Counted from the first letter of the stretch, positions 51,560-61,153 are shown. The stretch: DNA of 64,000 nucleotides from a bacterium (GCA_016125045.1 WGML01000003.1:124001-188000); one strand, 5' to 3'. Notes: generated by a model from the letters alone, not told the origin. A program made the numbers and translations.

Positions 51560-51994
51560 GTGAAGGGTTCGGCGCTATGGCTGGTGACGTTCGACGGCGC
51601 GTCGGCGGTCGCCTATCACATGGATCGCGCCAATCGCCGGGTGAGCCCGGCCGCGTTCGGGGCACGGGACGGCGAGCGGAAGCCCGTCTATCGAGACGGA
51701 CAGGCGACGACCTATCAGAGCTTTTCCACCGAACGCGGCGCCGGCGATCCAAAAACGGACAAGGAGCGCGAGATTGAGGACGCCTTCGTCGTCCAGCTGG
51801 TGACGGATCTGGAGGCCGCCCGGGCGGAGGGCGCGTTCGGCGCGCTGATCGTGGCGGCGGCCCCGCGCGCGATGGGCGCGTTTCGTCGGGCGGCGCCGGA
51901 AGCGCTGCGCGCCTGCCTGAAGCTTGAAGCGCCGGTCAACCTGGTGAACACCCCCGCTGCTGATGTGTACGCGGCGATGGAGCGGTACCTCTAG
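51560..51994 (+). CDS. Host attachment family protein
   Basis: This 144-residue protein starts at a GTG at 51560, with GGAG 7 nt upstream (an in-frame GTG at 51554 is too close to it). It carries LWLVTFDGASAVAYHMDR, the central ETHR-less SFSTERGAGDPKTDKEREIEDAF, and GALIVAAAPRAMGAFRRAAPEALRA, like the host attachment family first named for attachment to host cells. Function in free-living bacteria is not clear. It is co-directional with the phasin-like gene. Confidence 0.8.
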   Translation: MKGSALWLVTFDGASAVAYHMDRANRRVSPAAFGARDGERKPVYRDGQATTYQSFSTERGAGDPKTDKEREIEDAFVVQLVTDLEAARAEGAFGALIVAAAPRAMGAFRRAAPEALRACLKLEAPVNLVNTPAADVYAAMERYL

Positions 51995-52071
51995 CGCCGC
52001 CGCCGCGCGGGTCTCTTGCATGCGCGGCGCGATGGTCTCACGATCTGACCCTAGAACCAGCGAGGCGGGCG

Positions 52072-53370
52072 ATGGAACACATCCTGGACACATCGGCGCG
52101 ATATATCGACCAGGGCGTCTATGAGGGTCCCAAGTCGATCAATCGGACGACCGGGGAATTGTCGGAGGTCGCCGACGGGATCGCGGTGGTCGAGGCGTTC
52201 TCCCACGTCGTGACTTTCCGTACCGACGAGGGGCTCGTGCTGTTCGACACAAGTCTCGACAGCTTCGCGCCGCGCGTGATCAAGGCTCTGCGGGGGTGGA
52301 GCGACGATCCGGTCCACACAATCTCCTACACGCATGGCCATAATGATCACATCGGCGGCGCGGCGGCGTTTCTCGACGAGGCGCGCGATCGCGGGCGGAC
52401 GCGGCCACGGGTGATCGGCCACGCGAATGTCAAACCGAGGATCGATCGGTACCGCCTCACCAACGGATACAACGCGGTGATCAACGACCGGCAGTTCCGG
52501 GCCGCGACCGGGCGTTCAACTGCGGTGAGCTCCGGTTGGTCGTCGGGCCGGTTTGGTCCCGAGACATGGGTCGAGCCGGATACGACCTTTGAGGATCGCA
52601 TGGGGATCGAGGTCGGCGGTGTCCGCTTCGACCTGCGCCACGACAAGGGCGAAACGGATGATCATTCCTGGGCCTGGGTTCCGGAACGAAAGGCCATCTG
52701 TGCGGGCGACTTCGTGATCTGGGTGTTTCCGAACGCCGGCAATCCGCAGAAGGTTCAGCGTTATCCGATTGAATGGGCCAAGGCGCTGAGAGCCATGATG
52801 GCGCTCGAGCCTGAACTGCTCCTGCCGGCGCACGGTCTCCCCGTCTCCGGCCGCGAGCGGATCGCGACCATGCTTGGCGACATGGCGCGGGCGCTCGAAC
52901 TGGTCGCCGACCAGACGCTGCGAATGATGAATGCGGGCGCGCGGCTGGACGAGATCATCCACTCTGTCAGCGTGCCTGCCGAACTGCTCGAAAAGCCCTA
53001 TCTGCGGCCAGCCTATGACGAGCCGGAGTTTGTGGTGCGCAACATCTGGCGGCTGTATGGCGGCTGGTATGACGGCAACCCCGCGCACCTGAAGCCCTCG
53101 CCGGACGCTGCGCTGGCGTCGGAGCTGGCGCGGTTGGCGGGCGGAGCAGGCGTGCTGGCCCGGCGCGCGGGTGAGGTCGCCGCCGCGGGCGACATGCGGC
53201 TCGCGTGTCATCTGGCGGAATTTGCCGTGCAGGCCGCGCCGGATGATGTCGGCGCGCATGAGGTGCGACGGGACGTCTACCGCCAGCGCAGGTCTCAGGA
53301 GCTGTCTCAAATGGCGCGCGGAATTTATGGAGCAGCGGCGGAGGACTCGGCCCGCATTGCCGGAGAGTGA
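52072..53370 (+). CDS. MBL-fold alkyl sulfatase-like hydrolase
   Basis: This 432-residue protein has a metallo-beta-lactamase domain with the metal motif HGHNDH (His88, His90, Asp92, His93), a further HDKGETDDHSW and ICAGDFVIWVFPNAG, and LLPAHGLPVSG. It is followed by the helical dimerisation domain of alkyl sulfatases (YDEPEFVVRNIWRLYGGWYDGNPAHLKPSPD). Type III sulfatases such as SdsA1 cleave alkyl sulfates with two zinc ions. The usual alkyl sulfatase also has a SCP-2-like C-terminal domain, which is absent here, so the substrate may differ. No signal peptide. Confidence 0.88.
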   Translation: MEHILDTSARYIDQGVYEGPKSINRTTGELSEVADGIAVVEAFSHVVTFRTDEGLVLFDTSLDSFAPRVIKALRGWSDDPVHTISYTHGHNDHIGGAAAFLDEARDRGRTRPRVIGHANVKPRIDRYRLTNGYNAVINDRQFRAATGRSTAVSSGWSSGRFGPETWVEPDTTFEDRMGIEVGGVRFDLRHDKGETDDHSWAWVPERKAICAGDFVIWVFPNAGNPQKVQRYPIEWAKALRAMMALEPELLLPAHGLPVSGRERIATMLGDMARALELVADQTLRMMNAGARLDEIIHSVSVPAELLEKPYLRPAYDEPEFVVRNIWRLYGGWYDGNPAHLKPSPDAALASELARLAGGAGVLARRAGEVAAAGDMRLACHLAEFAVQAAPDDVGAHEVRRDVYRQRRSQELSQMARGIYGAAAEDSARIAGE

Positions 53371-53437
53371 GCCGCCCGCTAGGAGAGAGCACGAGATAGA
53401 CGTTCCGCTGATGGAATGCGGTCGAGGGGAGTCGAAC

Positions 53438-54271
53438 ATGAAGAGCGTTAACTGGAGTAATCAACACCGGCGTTTGCAGATGAGGACCGGAACGATGATC
53501 GCTGCGGTGACGCTCGGGCTCGCCGCGTGCGCAGGGCCGCAAGCGCCTGCAAGCACGGCCGAAGCGCCGCCCGCAGCGCCGCGGGCCCAGACTCCAGCTA
53601 CCCCGCCAACTCCAGCGCCCGCACTGACTTTGAAGCTTGCAGACCTTGGCGTGCAGGGAGCGGACCCGAGATCGGGCGGAGCGCCTAAACACCTCGTCGT
53701 GCTGCTGCATGGGTATACGCAGTCCGGCGCGCAGGCCTATGCCGGAGTGGTGGCCAACCTTGCGCCGCGCCTGCCGAATGCCGCCTTTCTCTTCCCCAAC
53801 GCCCCGCTGCCGCAAGGGGCGGGGTTCAGCTGGTACAATTTCCGAGGGGATGATGTGGAGGCGACCAAGGCTGCCGCGCGCGACGGTGTGATCGCAATGG
53901 TGCAGAAGGTCGCCGACGCCTATCGCATCCCGGCGGATCGGATCGTGATCGCCGGGTTCTCGCAGGGCGGAGGCGTGGCGCTCGCGGCTGCAACCTGCGC
54001 GTCGCCGGATTACAAGGCGGCGGTTTCACTCGCGGGCGTTGTCGATTATGGGTGCAAGAAGGAGGGAGGCGCGGCGGCGAACCTCCTCTTCGTGCACAAT
54101 CGGAATGACCCGACCGTGCCGCTGGCGCGCGGCGAAGCGGGAGCCGAATCGCTTCGGACGCTCGGATACTCGGTTTCGGGGGTCGAAGTTTTTGAAGGCG
54201 ATCGCCATTGGCCGGCCGCCGACGGGTTGAAGCGGTTTGAGGATTTCGTCGTGGCGCAGCTCGGCGGCTGA
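53438..54271 (+). CDS. Lipoprotein carboxylesterase/phospholipase (alpha/beta hydrolase)
   Basis: The ATG at 53438 has GAGGGGAG 7 nt upstream and gives 277 residues. A hydrophobic signal with lipobox LAAC (RTGTMIAAVTLGLAAC) is followed by a Pro/Ala linker and an alpha/beta hydrolase of the phospholipase/carboxylesterase family: VVLLHGYTQSG, FLFPNAPLPQGAGFSWYNF, VIAGFSQGGGVALAAA (nucleophile Ser), FVHNRNDPTVPL (Asp) and EGDRHWPA (His). All three catalytic residues are present. It probably acts on esters in the periplasm. Downstream PfpI gene starts 57 nt away. Confidence 0.9.
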   Translation: MKSVNWSNQHRRLQMRTGTMIAAVTLGLAACAGPQAPASTAEAPPAAPRAQTPATPPTPAPALTLKLADLGVQGADPRSGGAPKHLVVLLHGYTQSGAQAYAGVVANLAPRLPNAAFLFPNAPLPQGAGFSWYNFRGDDVEATKAAARDGVIAMVQKVADAYRIPADRIVIAGFSQGGGVALAAATCASPDYKAAVSLAGVVDYGCKKEGGAAANLLFVHNRNDPTVPLARGEAGAESLRTLGYSVSGVEVFEGDRHWPAADGLKRFEDFVVAQLGG

Positions 54272-54327
54272 TCCCCGGGCGGGCGTTCGCGCGAAGGCGC
54301 GATTGGCGTCAAACGAAGGATGCGGGG

Positions 54328-55002
54328 ATGGCGCTGTCGATCGGGTTTGTGCTGTTTCCGGGTGTGACGCAGCTTGATTTCACCGGTCCGCTTCAAGTGC
54401 TGTCGGCGATGCCGGACACGACCTGTCATATTGTCGCCGCCTCTCTGGACCCCGTCGAGACCGACACCGCGCTTAGACTCATCCCCACAACTACGTTCGC
54501 CACGTGTCCGCCGCTTGACGTGATTTGCGTTCCTGGCGGCGGCGGCGTCGCTGCGGCCCTCGTGGACGGCGCGCTGATCGGTTTCGTGAAAGACCGTGGT
54601 GAGCAGGCGAAATGGGTTACGTCGGTCTGTACGGGCGCCTTCATTCTCGGCCGCGCGGGCCTGCTCAGAAACCGCCGCGCCGCAACGCACTGGGCCTATC
54701 GCGATCTTCTGCCGCTCGTTGGCGCCCTGCCGAGCGTCGCGAGAGTGGCGCGTGATGGCAACGTCGTGACGGGCGGCGGGGTGACGGCGGGGATCGATTT
54801 CGCACTCATGCTGGCCGGGGAGATTGCGGGGCCGGGCGTCGCGCAGGGCATACAGCTCGGTCTCGAATATGATCCCTCGCCGCCGTTCGATGCGGGGTCG
54901 CCCAAGTTTGCCCCCGAACCGGTGCGTGAACGTCTCGAGGCGCGTTATGTTGAACGTCGCCAGCGGATGCAGCAGGCGATCGAGTCGCCACCAAAACTCT
55001 AG
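54328..55002 (+). CDS. DJ-1/PfpI family protein (isonitrile hydratase-like)
   Basis: This 224-residue protein has the DJ-1/PfpI fold with IGFVLFPGVTQLDFTGPLQVL, ICVPGGGG and the nucleophile elbow VTSVCTGAFILGRAGLLRNR (Cys101), then ATHWAYRDLLP and NVVTGGGVTAGIDFALML. The pattern is close to isonitrile hydratases and the N-terminal domain of GlxA-type regulators; there is no AraC domain. The likely reaction is hydration of an isonitrile to an N-substituted formamide, but that is inferred from family only. It overlaps the convergent GFA gene by 4 nt. Confidence 0.9.
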   Translation: MALSIGFVLFPGVTQLDFTGPLQVLSAMPDTTCHIVAASLDPVETDTALRLIPTTTFATCPPLDVICVPGGGGVAAALVDGALIGFVKDRGEQAKWVTSVCTGAFILGRAGLLRNRRAATHWAYRDLLPLVGALPSVARVARDGNVVTGGGVTAGIDFALMLAGEIAGPGVAQGIQLGLEYDPSPPFDAGSPKFAPEPVRERLEARYVERRQRMQQAIESPPKL

Positions 55003-55409
55003 CCCGCTTGCGGCGGCGGTGTCAGATGCAGCCAAGAAAGGCGTTCGTCCGGAAACGTTTCGCCCCGGGGCGGAACGCGTTCCGGATCGTCGAAAGCGCC
55101 GATGTGGACATGAATTTCGGTCGGCCAGCGGTCGCCCTCATAGGTGAGCGTGGCCCCGCAGGTGATGCAGAATCCCCGCTCGACGCCTGGCGACGACGCA
55201 AACCTCGCGAGCTGGCCGGAGGTCCATGTGACGTGCTGGCGCTCAAAGCCCGCGAAGGCGCTGACAGGCGCGCCTGTATGTCGTCGGCAGCTGCTGCAAT
55301 GACAGAACGCGGTCCATTTGGGCGGGCCGGTTGCGACGAAGCGGATCTCCCCGCACATGCAGCCGCCGGTGAGTGACTCGTCGAGCTTGGACGGCGCGGT
55401 GGGCGGCAT
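54999..55409 (-). CDS. GFA (glutathione-dependent formaldehyde-activating-like) zinc protein
   Basis: This 136-residue protein of the GFA family binds zinc through CMCG (Cys17, Cys19), CHCSSC (Cys36, Cys38, Cys41) and CITC (Cys81, Cys84). GFA proteins were first described as formaldehyde-glutathione condensing enzymes; the activity of most members is not proven. It begins 3 nt after the CoA-transferase stop, so the two form an operon. Confidence 0.9.
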   Translation of the reverse strand: MPPTAPSKLDESLTGGCMCGEIRFVATGPPKWTAFCHCSSCRRHTGAPVSAFAGFERQHVTWTSGQLARFASSPGVERGFCITCGATLTYEGDRWPTEIHVHIGAFDDPERVPPRGETFPDERLSWLHLTPPPQAG

Positions 55410-55412
55410 CGG

Positions 55413-56618
55413 TCACCACACCGGCGGCATCGCGGGGCGCCGGATGCGCTGGCGACGGAGCTCATCAAGGACGGCCTCACGCGCTTCATCAAGATTTGGA
55501 GCGGGAGGTCGGGTTGCCGGGCGTTCAAAACCGCTGATGTGAAACGGACTGCCGGTCATGGTTAACCGGCCCATTTCAGGATCGTCGACTGTCACGAACG
55601 CACCGCGAGCTGCGAGCTGCGGATCGCTCGCCACCTGCGCCATGTCATGCAACGGTGCGCAGGGGATGCCGGCGGACCCAAGCTTTTCGAGCCATTCCGC
55701 AGCGCTGTCAGAGGCGAGCGCGGCCTCAATGTCGGCCTTTAGGTCCGGCTGGTTGAGGTGACGGGCGGGAAGCGTGGCGTAGCGCTCAGACTTCGCCCAG
55801 TCGGGCCGGTCGAGCGCTGACGCCAGTTTTGCGAACAGGTGGTCATTCGCGCAGCCGATCGCAATCGGCTGGTCAGCGGTTCGGAACACGTCGAATGGCG
55901 CAATGACCTGATGGCGGGACCCGCTGGGCTTCTCGCTGACCCCGGTCGCGAAATAGCGAACGAGCGCGGCTTCAAGAAGCATTGTCTGGCAATCCAGCAT
56001 TGCGATGTCGACCAGACGTCCGGCGCCGCTTTCCCGACGTTCATAAAGCGCGGATGCCACGGCCAAAGCTGCGAACAACCCGGCGCCGGTGTCGCCAAGC
56101 GAGACGCCGAGGCGATGTCCCTCGCCCCCCTCGGGTCCGTTGATGGACATCATGCCTCCGATCGCCTGGACGATCAGGTCGTAGGCCGGACGATCACGAT
56201 AGGGTCCCGTCTGACCGAAGCCCGACACCCGGGCGTAGACGATCGACGGAGCGTGCTTCTGGATGGTCGGCCAGTCATAGCCCAGCCTTTCCATTGCGCC
56301 CGGACGGAAATTCTCGACGAGAACATCCGACTGGGCGAGGAGCCCGTTGAACACCTCACGATCCGTTGAAGACTTGAGGTCTAAGGCGAGCGAGCGCTTG
56401 CCGCGATTGACACTCGCAAAATAGACGCTTTCGCCATTCTGGAAAGGAGGGAAGGCGCGCGTGTCGTCGCCATGCCCGGGGAGTTCGATCTTGAGCACTT
56501 CGGCGCCCAGCTCCCACAGGAGAAGGGTGCAGAACGGCCCCGCGAGGACGCGACTGAGGTCCAGAACCTGTACGCCATGGAGCGGACCGCGCGGTGGATC
56601 GGATGTGGGCAGGATCAC
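55413..56618 (-). CDS. CaiB/BaiF-type (class III) CoA-transferase
   Basis: This 401-residue protein has the class III CoA-transferase pattern: VQVLDLSRVLAGPFCTLLLWELGAEVLKIE near the N-terminus, NRGKRSLALDLK, VENFRPGAMERLGYDW, YARVSGFGQTGPY, and the catalytic Asp176 in GVSLGDTGAG, which forms the acyl-aspartyl intermediate. The enzyme moves CoA between carboxylic acids; the acyl pair is not predictable. The GTG start at 56618 has GGGAGG 9 nt upstream. It lies 52 nt after sdhB. Confidence 0.92.
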   Translation of the reverse strand: MILPTSDPPRGPLHGVQVLDLSRVLAGPFCTLLLWELGAEVLKIELPGHGDDTRAFPPFQNGESVYFASVNRGKRSLALDLKSSTDREVFNGLLAQSDVLVENFRPGAMERLGYDWPTIQKHAPSIVYARVSGFGQTGPYRDRPAYDLIVQAIGGMMSINGPEGGEGHRLGVSLGDTGAGLFAALAVASALYERRESGAGRLVDIAMLDCQTMLLEAALVRYFATGVSEKPSGSRHQVIAPFDVFRTADQPIAIGCANDHLFAKLASALDRPDWAKSERYATLPARHLNQPDLKADIEAALASDSAAEWLEKLGSAGIPCAPLHDMAQVASDPQLAARGAFVTVDDPEMGRLTMTGSPFHISGFERPATRPPAPNLDEAREAVLDELRRQRIRRPAMPPVW

Positions 56619-56670
56619 TGTGGACGCCTCCCGATTGTCCCTATGCGCCAGGCTCGCCTTCAGCCGAAGG

Positions 56671-57450
56671 TCAGGTCACCCGCTCAACCATCAGCTTCTT
56701 GATCTCCGCGATCGCCTTGGCGGGATTGAGGCCCTTTGGGCAAACCTGCGCGCAGTTCATGATGGTGTGGCAGCGATACAGCTTGAACGGGTCATCAAGC
56801 GCGTCGAGGCGCTCCCCGGTTGCTTCGTCGCGGCTGTCTGCGATCCAGCGATAGGCCTGCAGCAGCGCCGCCGGACCGAGGAACTTGTCGCCATTCCACC
56901 AGTAGCTCGGGCAGGCTGTGGAGCAGGATGCGCACATGATGCACTCATACATGCCGTCGATCTTCTTCCGGTCGCCTTCGCTCTGCAGCCACTCCTTCTG
57001 CGGGGTCGGGGTGGTGGTCTGCAGATAGGGCTGCACATAGGTGTGTTGTGCGTAGAAATTTGTGAGGTCAGGCACCAGGTCCTTCAGCACGGGTTGCGAG
57101 GGCAGCGGGGCGACCGTGATTGTACCTGAGAACTCGTCGTGCCCCTTGGTGCAGGCGATGGTGTTGCGTCCGCCGATATTCATCGCGCAGGAGCCGCACA
57201 CCCCCTCTCGGCAGGAACGGCGGAAGGTGAGGGTGGGGTCGATCTCGTTCTTGATCCAGACGAGCACGTCCAGCATCATCGGCCCGCAGGCGTCGACATC
57301 CACCTTGTAGGTGTCCCAGCGAGGATTCTGGCCGCTTTCAGGGTCGTACCGGTAGATGTGGAAGGTCTTCAGCTTGCCGCCGCTCTGAGGCTTGGGCCAC
57401 GTCTTGCCGGACTTTATCTGCGAGTTGCGCGGGAGCGTCAGTTCGACCAT
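56671..57450 (-). CDS. sdhB: Succinate dehydrogenase iron-sulfur subunit SdhB
   Basis: This 259-residue subunit carries three iron-sulfur clusters of complex II. The [2Fe-2S] ligands are in [14 protein letters not shown] and IACTKG. The [4Fe-4S] and [3Fe-4S] ligands are in [16 protein letters not shown] and [17 protein letters not shown]. The start ATG at 57450 gives [20 protein letters not shown]. It transfers electrons from SdhA to the membrane quinone site. It lies about 3.8 kb downstream of sdhA, with three other genes between, although sdhCDAB is the usual order. Confidence 0.97.
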   Translation of the reverse strand: MVELTLPRNSQIKSGKTWPKPQSGGKLKTFHIYRYDPESGQNPRWDTYKVDVDACGPMMLDVLVWIKNEIDPTLTFRRSCREGVCGSCAMNIGGRNTIACTKGHDEFSGTITVAPLPSQPVLKDLVPDLTNFYAQHTYVQPYLQTTTPTPQKEWLQSEGDRKKIDGMYECIMCASCSTACPSYWWNGDKFLGPAALLQAYRWIADSRDEATGERLDALDDPFKLYRCHTIMNCAQVCPKGLNPAKAIAEIKKLMVERVT

Positions 57451-57594
57451 GTGCGGCGAAAATCCTGTGTGTCCGGCGACGGCCGGATGGCGGAGAGCGA
57501 AGCGGCCTTTCAATCTACCCGGGCTTGCGCGAATTCATAGGGGCGACGCCGTCTCGCGACGACTGGTCGCGCGGAACGGGGCCTGATGAGAGAA

Positions 57595-58344
57595 TTACCG
57601 CTTTCGGCGGAGCGCTCGGCGCATCATCGACGCCAGCAGAGCCCTCCAGTTCCGCGGTGGGCTGCGCACCGTGCAGGCCCGCCCAGGGTCCAGCATTTCC
57701 GTTACATCACCGCGGGCAAGCGTGGCCGCCAGCGCCTGCGGCCCGTGGCGTCGAGAGAAGTCCTGTTCGGCGCGGGTGACGGGAACCGCCGATAGAAAGT
57801 CCACCCGCGCGCCGCCGCCGGTGGTCATCACCTCGAACCCGGACGCGGGCAGCCTCGGCCGAATGAAGGCGCACGCCGTCTCTCCGGTCGAGCCGAACAT
57901 CGGATCCGCCCAGTCGCCGAATTCGATGACTTCACCGGGCTCGACCACGACCGATTCAAGATGCGCGATCTTTGCCAGCCGGCGCACCGCGTTCGCGGCG
58001 GTCGCGAGTTCGCGCGCATCGACTTCAGCATCGCCACCCTGCCTGGCCGCAAGGACGAACTCGACCCGCCGCCGCTCGCCTGATCGGATATACCGATCGC
58101 AATCGAGAGACCGAAGCGACGCGCCAAATGAACACACGTAGGCGAAGCGACGCTCGCCTTCCGGGGGAACAACCAACACGTCAATCGGGGGGCCGTCTTC
58201 GGCGGACAGCCCAGCCCAGCCATCAGCATCGAAGAACGCGACCTGGTGCTCGCCCATGTGCCGTTCGAGGTGCAATTGCACCGCTTCCAGCATTTCTTCG
58301 CCAGAAAGCTCGAAATCTGTTTCGAGGGACCAGATTGAAGTCAT
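57595..58344 (-). CDS. Suppressor-of-fused (SUFU)-like domain protein
   Basis: This 249-residue cytoplasmic protein has a central part (about 30-190) with IDVLVVPPEGERRFAYVCS, SFGASLR, RRVEFVLAARQGG and VVEPGEVIEFGDW, a pattern I associate with bacterial suppressor-of-fused domain proteins. These are often found in polymorphic toxin immunity loci, but here no toxin gene is adjacent. The C-terminus is an Arg-rich tail. It lies between sdhB and the DUF885 gene. Confidence 0.6.
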   Translation of the reverse strand: MTSIWSLETDFELSGEEMLEAVQLHLERHMGEHQVAFFDADGWAGLSAEDGPPIDVLVVPPEGERRFAYVCSFGASLRSLDCDRYIRSGERRRVEFVLAARQGGDAEVDARELATAANAVRRLAKIAHLESVVVEPGEVIEFGDWADPMFGSTGETACAFIRPRLPASGFEVMTTGGGARVDFLSAVPVTRAEQDFSRRHGPQALAATLARGDVTEMLDPGRACTVRSPPRNWRALLASMMRRALRRKR

Positions 58345-58453
58345 CGCATGCGGGTTAAGGCATTAGACGGTGCGAGCGTCAACGCCCCACCGCGATTCAT
58401 CCACAGGGTGCGACCGGTTCGCTCAGCCGGCGAGCACGACGGATGGACTGAAC

Positions 58454-60259
58454 CTAGCCGACGGATTCGCCGAACAGGAGAGATCTGACCAAGCGCACGG
58501 GAGGCGATCCATGCGAAAGCACGTTGTCGTGATAGCGCTTCAATTGAAATGCGGCGCCCTCCCGAGCCTCGGCTTCCTTGCGCAATTGGTGATGCTCGAT
58601 CCAGCCGACATAGTAGGTTGAAAGCTGGGTCGAACTGACGCGCGCCCGCGTCCATTTGCCGGCAGCTTCGCGTTCTTCCTGAAACGCCTCCTGCACCATC
58701 AGGCGCATGGCCTCCGCCTCGTCGACTCCGTCGATGTGTATTCCCTGATCAAGCAGAGCGTTCGAGATGACCCGAAGCGCCCACTTCCGGTTGATGAGGC
58801 GCCGCAGCGGGTCGCCGCCGCCATGCCCGGCGTCCAGCATCACATCCTGTGCATAACAGGCCCAACCCTCGATGAAAGTTCCCGACCCGAGTACGGCGCG
58901 AAGTGTGTTGGGGTGGCGGTTCGCGTGCCAGAGTTGGACATAGTGCCCTGGCATCGCTTCGTGAACCGTCAGCTCTTCCAGTGATCGCGAGTTATACTCT
59001 CGCAGGAAGGAATTCGTCTGTTCCTCGGTCCATCCTTCGGGCAAGGGGGAGATCGCGTAAAAGGTGTTCAGATGGCGGTCGAGCGGCCCCGGGCTGTCGC
59101 AATACGCGACCGACACGCCGCGCTGAAACTCCGGCATCTCGATGATCCGGACGGGTGCATCGGGCAGGGTGATGATGTCGGCTGAGCGGGCGAATTCAGT
59201 GGCGCGCGCGAGGCTTTCCTCGGCCGCCTGGAAGAGTCGCGAAGGGTCGGGACGGTCCGCATAGGCTCGTTCTAGGGCTGAGCGGATGACCGCGTCCCGT
59301 TCTGCAACGCTGGTTTGCGACGGGAACGGACCTTGTCCGCCCGTGCGGGGCTGAAGATCCCGGGAGATAGCGTACATCTCTTCGCGGATCGCTTCGAGGT
59401 CCGCCTTGGCCTCTACGCGGATCTCCTTCCGGCTGAAATCGGAGCCGAGCACCAGGGCGAGCTTTCGGTCGAACCAGTCGGCTCCGAGTCGGAAATCGCC
59501 AGAGGCCGCCGGCGCTAATGACTTCTGAATCCAGACCTGGTGCGCGGCGAGCGCCGCCTTGGCGCTGTCCGCCGCGGTGTCGAGGCGCTTGCGATCGTCG
59601 CCCGTCAGCTGATCCGCCTGCGACAGCACGAGGTCGTCTATGAGCGACGTGGCCCCGCTCGTCTGCCGCGCGTAGGTCTCTGCTCGGATCGGGGCGACGC
59701 GGCGCGGGTCGAGCGCCGCCCGGATCTCGCCAAGCATCTGCGGCAGCGCTTGAAGTCGCGCCGTGGCGGACTTCAGTCGTTCCGGTAAAGGGGCGAATTC
59801 GCGCGCCACCAGACCATAGATCGCTCCACCGACGAGATCGCTGTAGATCAGAGGGTCGGTCGCCCATACCTCCATGGTTTCGGCGTCCAGCCGCTCAGCC
59901 TCGATCCGGTCGCTCAGCATCGTGGCGTCGACGAGGTTGTCGGGCGAGAGCCTGGAGCGGTCGATGCCGGCGAGCTCCTTCGCGATGTGGGACCGCAGGG
60001 ATGCGCGCGCCGCCCGGCCTGTCGCACTCACATCATCCAGTTCCGCGTCGTGGCTGTGGTCGCCGATGGCGGTCGCGAAGACTGGGCTCAGCGCTGCGGC
60101 GTCCTTCAGCCATCGGGCGCCGAGGTCAGCGAAGGCCAGATCGGCGGCGGTTGGCTCATGGTTCGTCACCGTCGCGCGGGGACTGCAGGCTTGGAGCGGC
60201 GCGAAGAATGCTGCGCCTCCGAGCGCCACGGCTGTTCGCCTGGAAACCTGATGTCTCAT
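58454..60259 (-). CDS. DUF885 lipoprotein (putative metallopeptidase-like)
   Basis: The ATG at 60259 has AGGAGG 11 nt upstream and gives 601 residues with a Tat-like signal ending in a lipobox (SRRTAVALGGAAFFAPLQAC). The family motif LTVHEAMPGHYVQLWHANRH near residue 470 carries HExxxxH and a second His. It also has VRIIEMPEFQRGVSVAYC, TFYAISPLPEGWTEEQ, TFIEGWACYAQDVMLD and YYVGWIEHHQLRKEAE. DUF885 proteins are related to M32-like metallopeptidases but their activity is mostly unproven. It stands between the SUFU-like gene and the DsbA-like gene. Confidence 0.88.
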   Translation of the reverse strand: MRHQVSRRTAVALGGAAFFAPLQACSPRATVTNHEPTAADLAFADLGARWLKDAAALSPVFATAIGDHSHDAELDDVSATGRAARASLRSHIAKELAGIDRSRLSPDNLVDATMLSDRIEAERLDAETMEVWATDPLIYSDLVGGAIYGLVAREFAPLPERLKSATARLQALPQMLGEIRAALDPRRVAPIRAETYARQTSGATSLIDDLVLSQADQLTGDDRKRLDTAADSAKAALAAHQVWIQKSLAPAASGDFRLGADWFDRKLALVLGSDFSRKEIRVEAKADLEAIREEMYAISRDLQPRTGGQGPFPSQTSVAERDAVIRSALERAYADRPDPSRLFQAAEESLARATEFARSADIITLPDAPVRIIEMPEFQRGVSVAYCDSPGPLDRHLNTFYAISPLPEGWTEEQTNSFLREYNSRSLEELTVHEAMPGHYVQLWHANRHPNTLRAVLGSGTFIEGWACYAQDVMLDAGHGGGDPLRRLINRKWALRVISNALLDQGIHIDGVDEAEAMRLMVQEAFQEEREAAGKWTRARVSSTQLSTYYVGWIEHHQLRKEAEAREGAAFQLKRYHDNVLSHGSPPVRLVRSLLFGESVG

Positions 60260-60451
60260 TGTCGTTGGGCCTCCTGATCGGTTTCGGATAAACGGGCGCT
60301 CAGGGCGAACCGCCCGAGCGCTCCAGGTGGCCGCCAGATCGCCGCCCGGCATATGCCGAAAGGCTCTCGAGGGGAGTCGAGGAGGCGCGGCCCCTTCTTC
60401 AAGACGTTCGGGGCGTCACGCGGTCTCGTCAAGTAGGCGAAGTCGGGAAGG

Positions 60452-61153
60452 TCAGCCCCTCCAATCCGTGCGCGCCGCCTTGATTAGGCAGGACACCTGC
60501 ATCTGGTTCCAGCCGCCAGGTGGAAGCACGACGCCGTCGACCACGACAGCAGGGGTTCCGCGGACCCCGAGGCGTTTCGCGTAGGCGAGATTTTTCTCCG
60601 CCATCGCCTTCACAGCGTCGGCGTCGGATCGCGCCGCGGCGGCGTCGAGGTCCGCGCCGGCCAGCTTCGCCGCGTACTCGATCTTCTTCTGGCTGACGCC
60701 GCCGGAGGTGGACATCAGCGCATCGTGATAGGCGAGGTAGGCGGACGTCGACTGTTCAAGGATCGCGAGCGCCACGTGGGACCCCTGCAGAGTGCGATTT
60801 CCCGTAATCGTCGAGATCGCCGTGCGCCCGAAGATCGGAAACTCGACGATGTCGACGCGGACATCCGGGTTCTTGCGCGCCAGTTCAGCGAACTGCGGAT
60901 TGAGCCCTTTGCACGCCGCGCAGGAATAGTCGGTGAAGAGAATGATCTGAATGCCGCCGGCGCCGCGGCTCGCATGGACCGCGTCTTCGTCGAAGCGCTG
61001 TAGGACAGGTTCCAGCCTTATCGATTGCTCGATCACTGACTGGGCGATTCGGCACGTTGCGGCGCGCGCCGCCTGTTCGGGAGTCGCGGCGGATGCAGAC
61101 TGGATGAACAGGCTCGCGACCAGCATAGCGAAGGGGGCGGCGATCGACTTCAT
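60452..61153 (-). CDS. Exported DsbA/Com1-like thioredoxin-fold protein
   Basis: This 233-residue protein has a signal peptide (MKSIAAPFAMLVASLFIQSA^SAA) and a thioredoxin-fold DsbA domain. The active site is FTDYSCAACKG (Cys78-Ala-Ala-Cys81), with the cis-Pro loop GVRGTPAVVVDGVVLPP near residue 205. An extra Cys pair (Cys34 and CLIKA near the end) could form a structural disulfide. It likely acts as a periplasmic thiol oxidase or isomerase. It stands between sdhA and the DUF885 gene, 122 nt from sdhA. GAGGG lies about 8 nt before the ATG. Confidence 0.9.
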   Translation of the reverse strand: MKSIAAPFAMLVASLFIQSASAATPEQAARAATCRIAQSVIEQSIRLEPVLQRFDEDAVHASRGAGGIQIILFTDYSCAACKGLNPQFAELARKNPDVRVDIVEFPIFGRTAISTITGNRTLQGSHVALAILEQSTSAYLAYHDALMSTSGGVSQKKIEYAAKLAGADLDAAAARSDADAVKAMAEKNLAYAKRLGVRGTPAVVVDGVVLPPGGWNQMQVSCLIKAARTDWRG

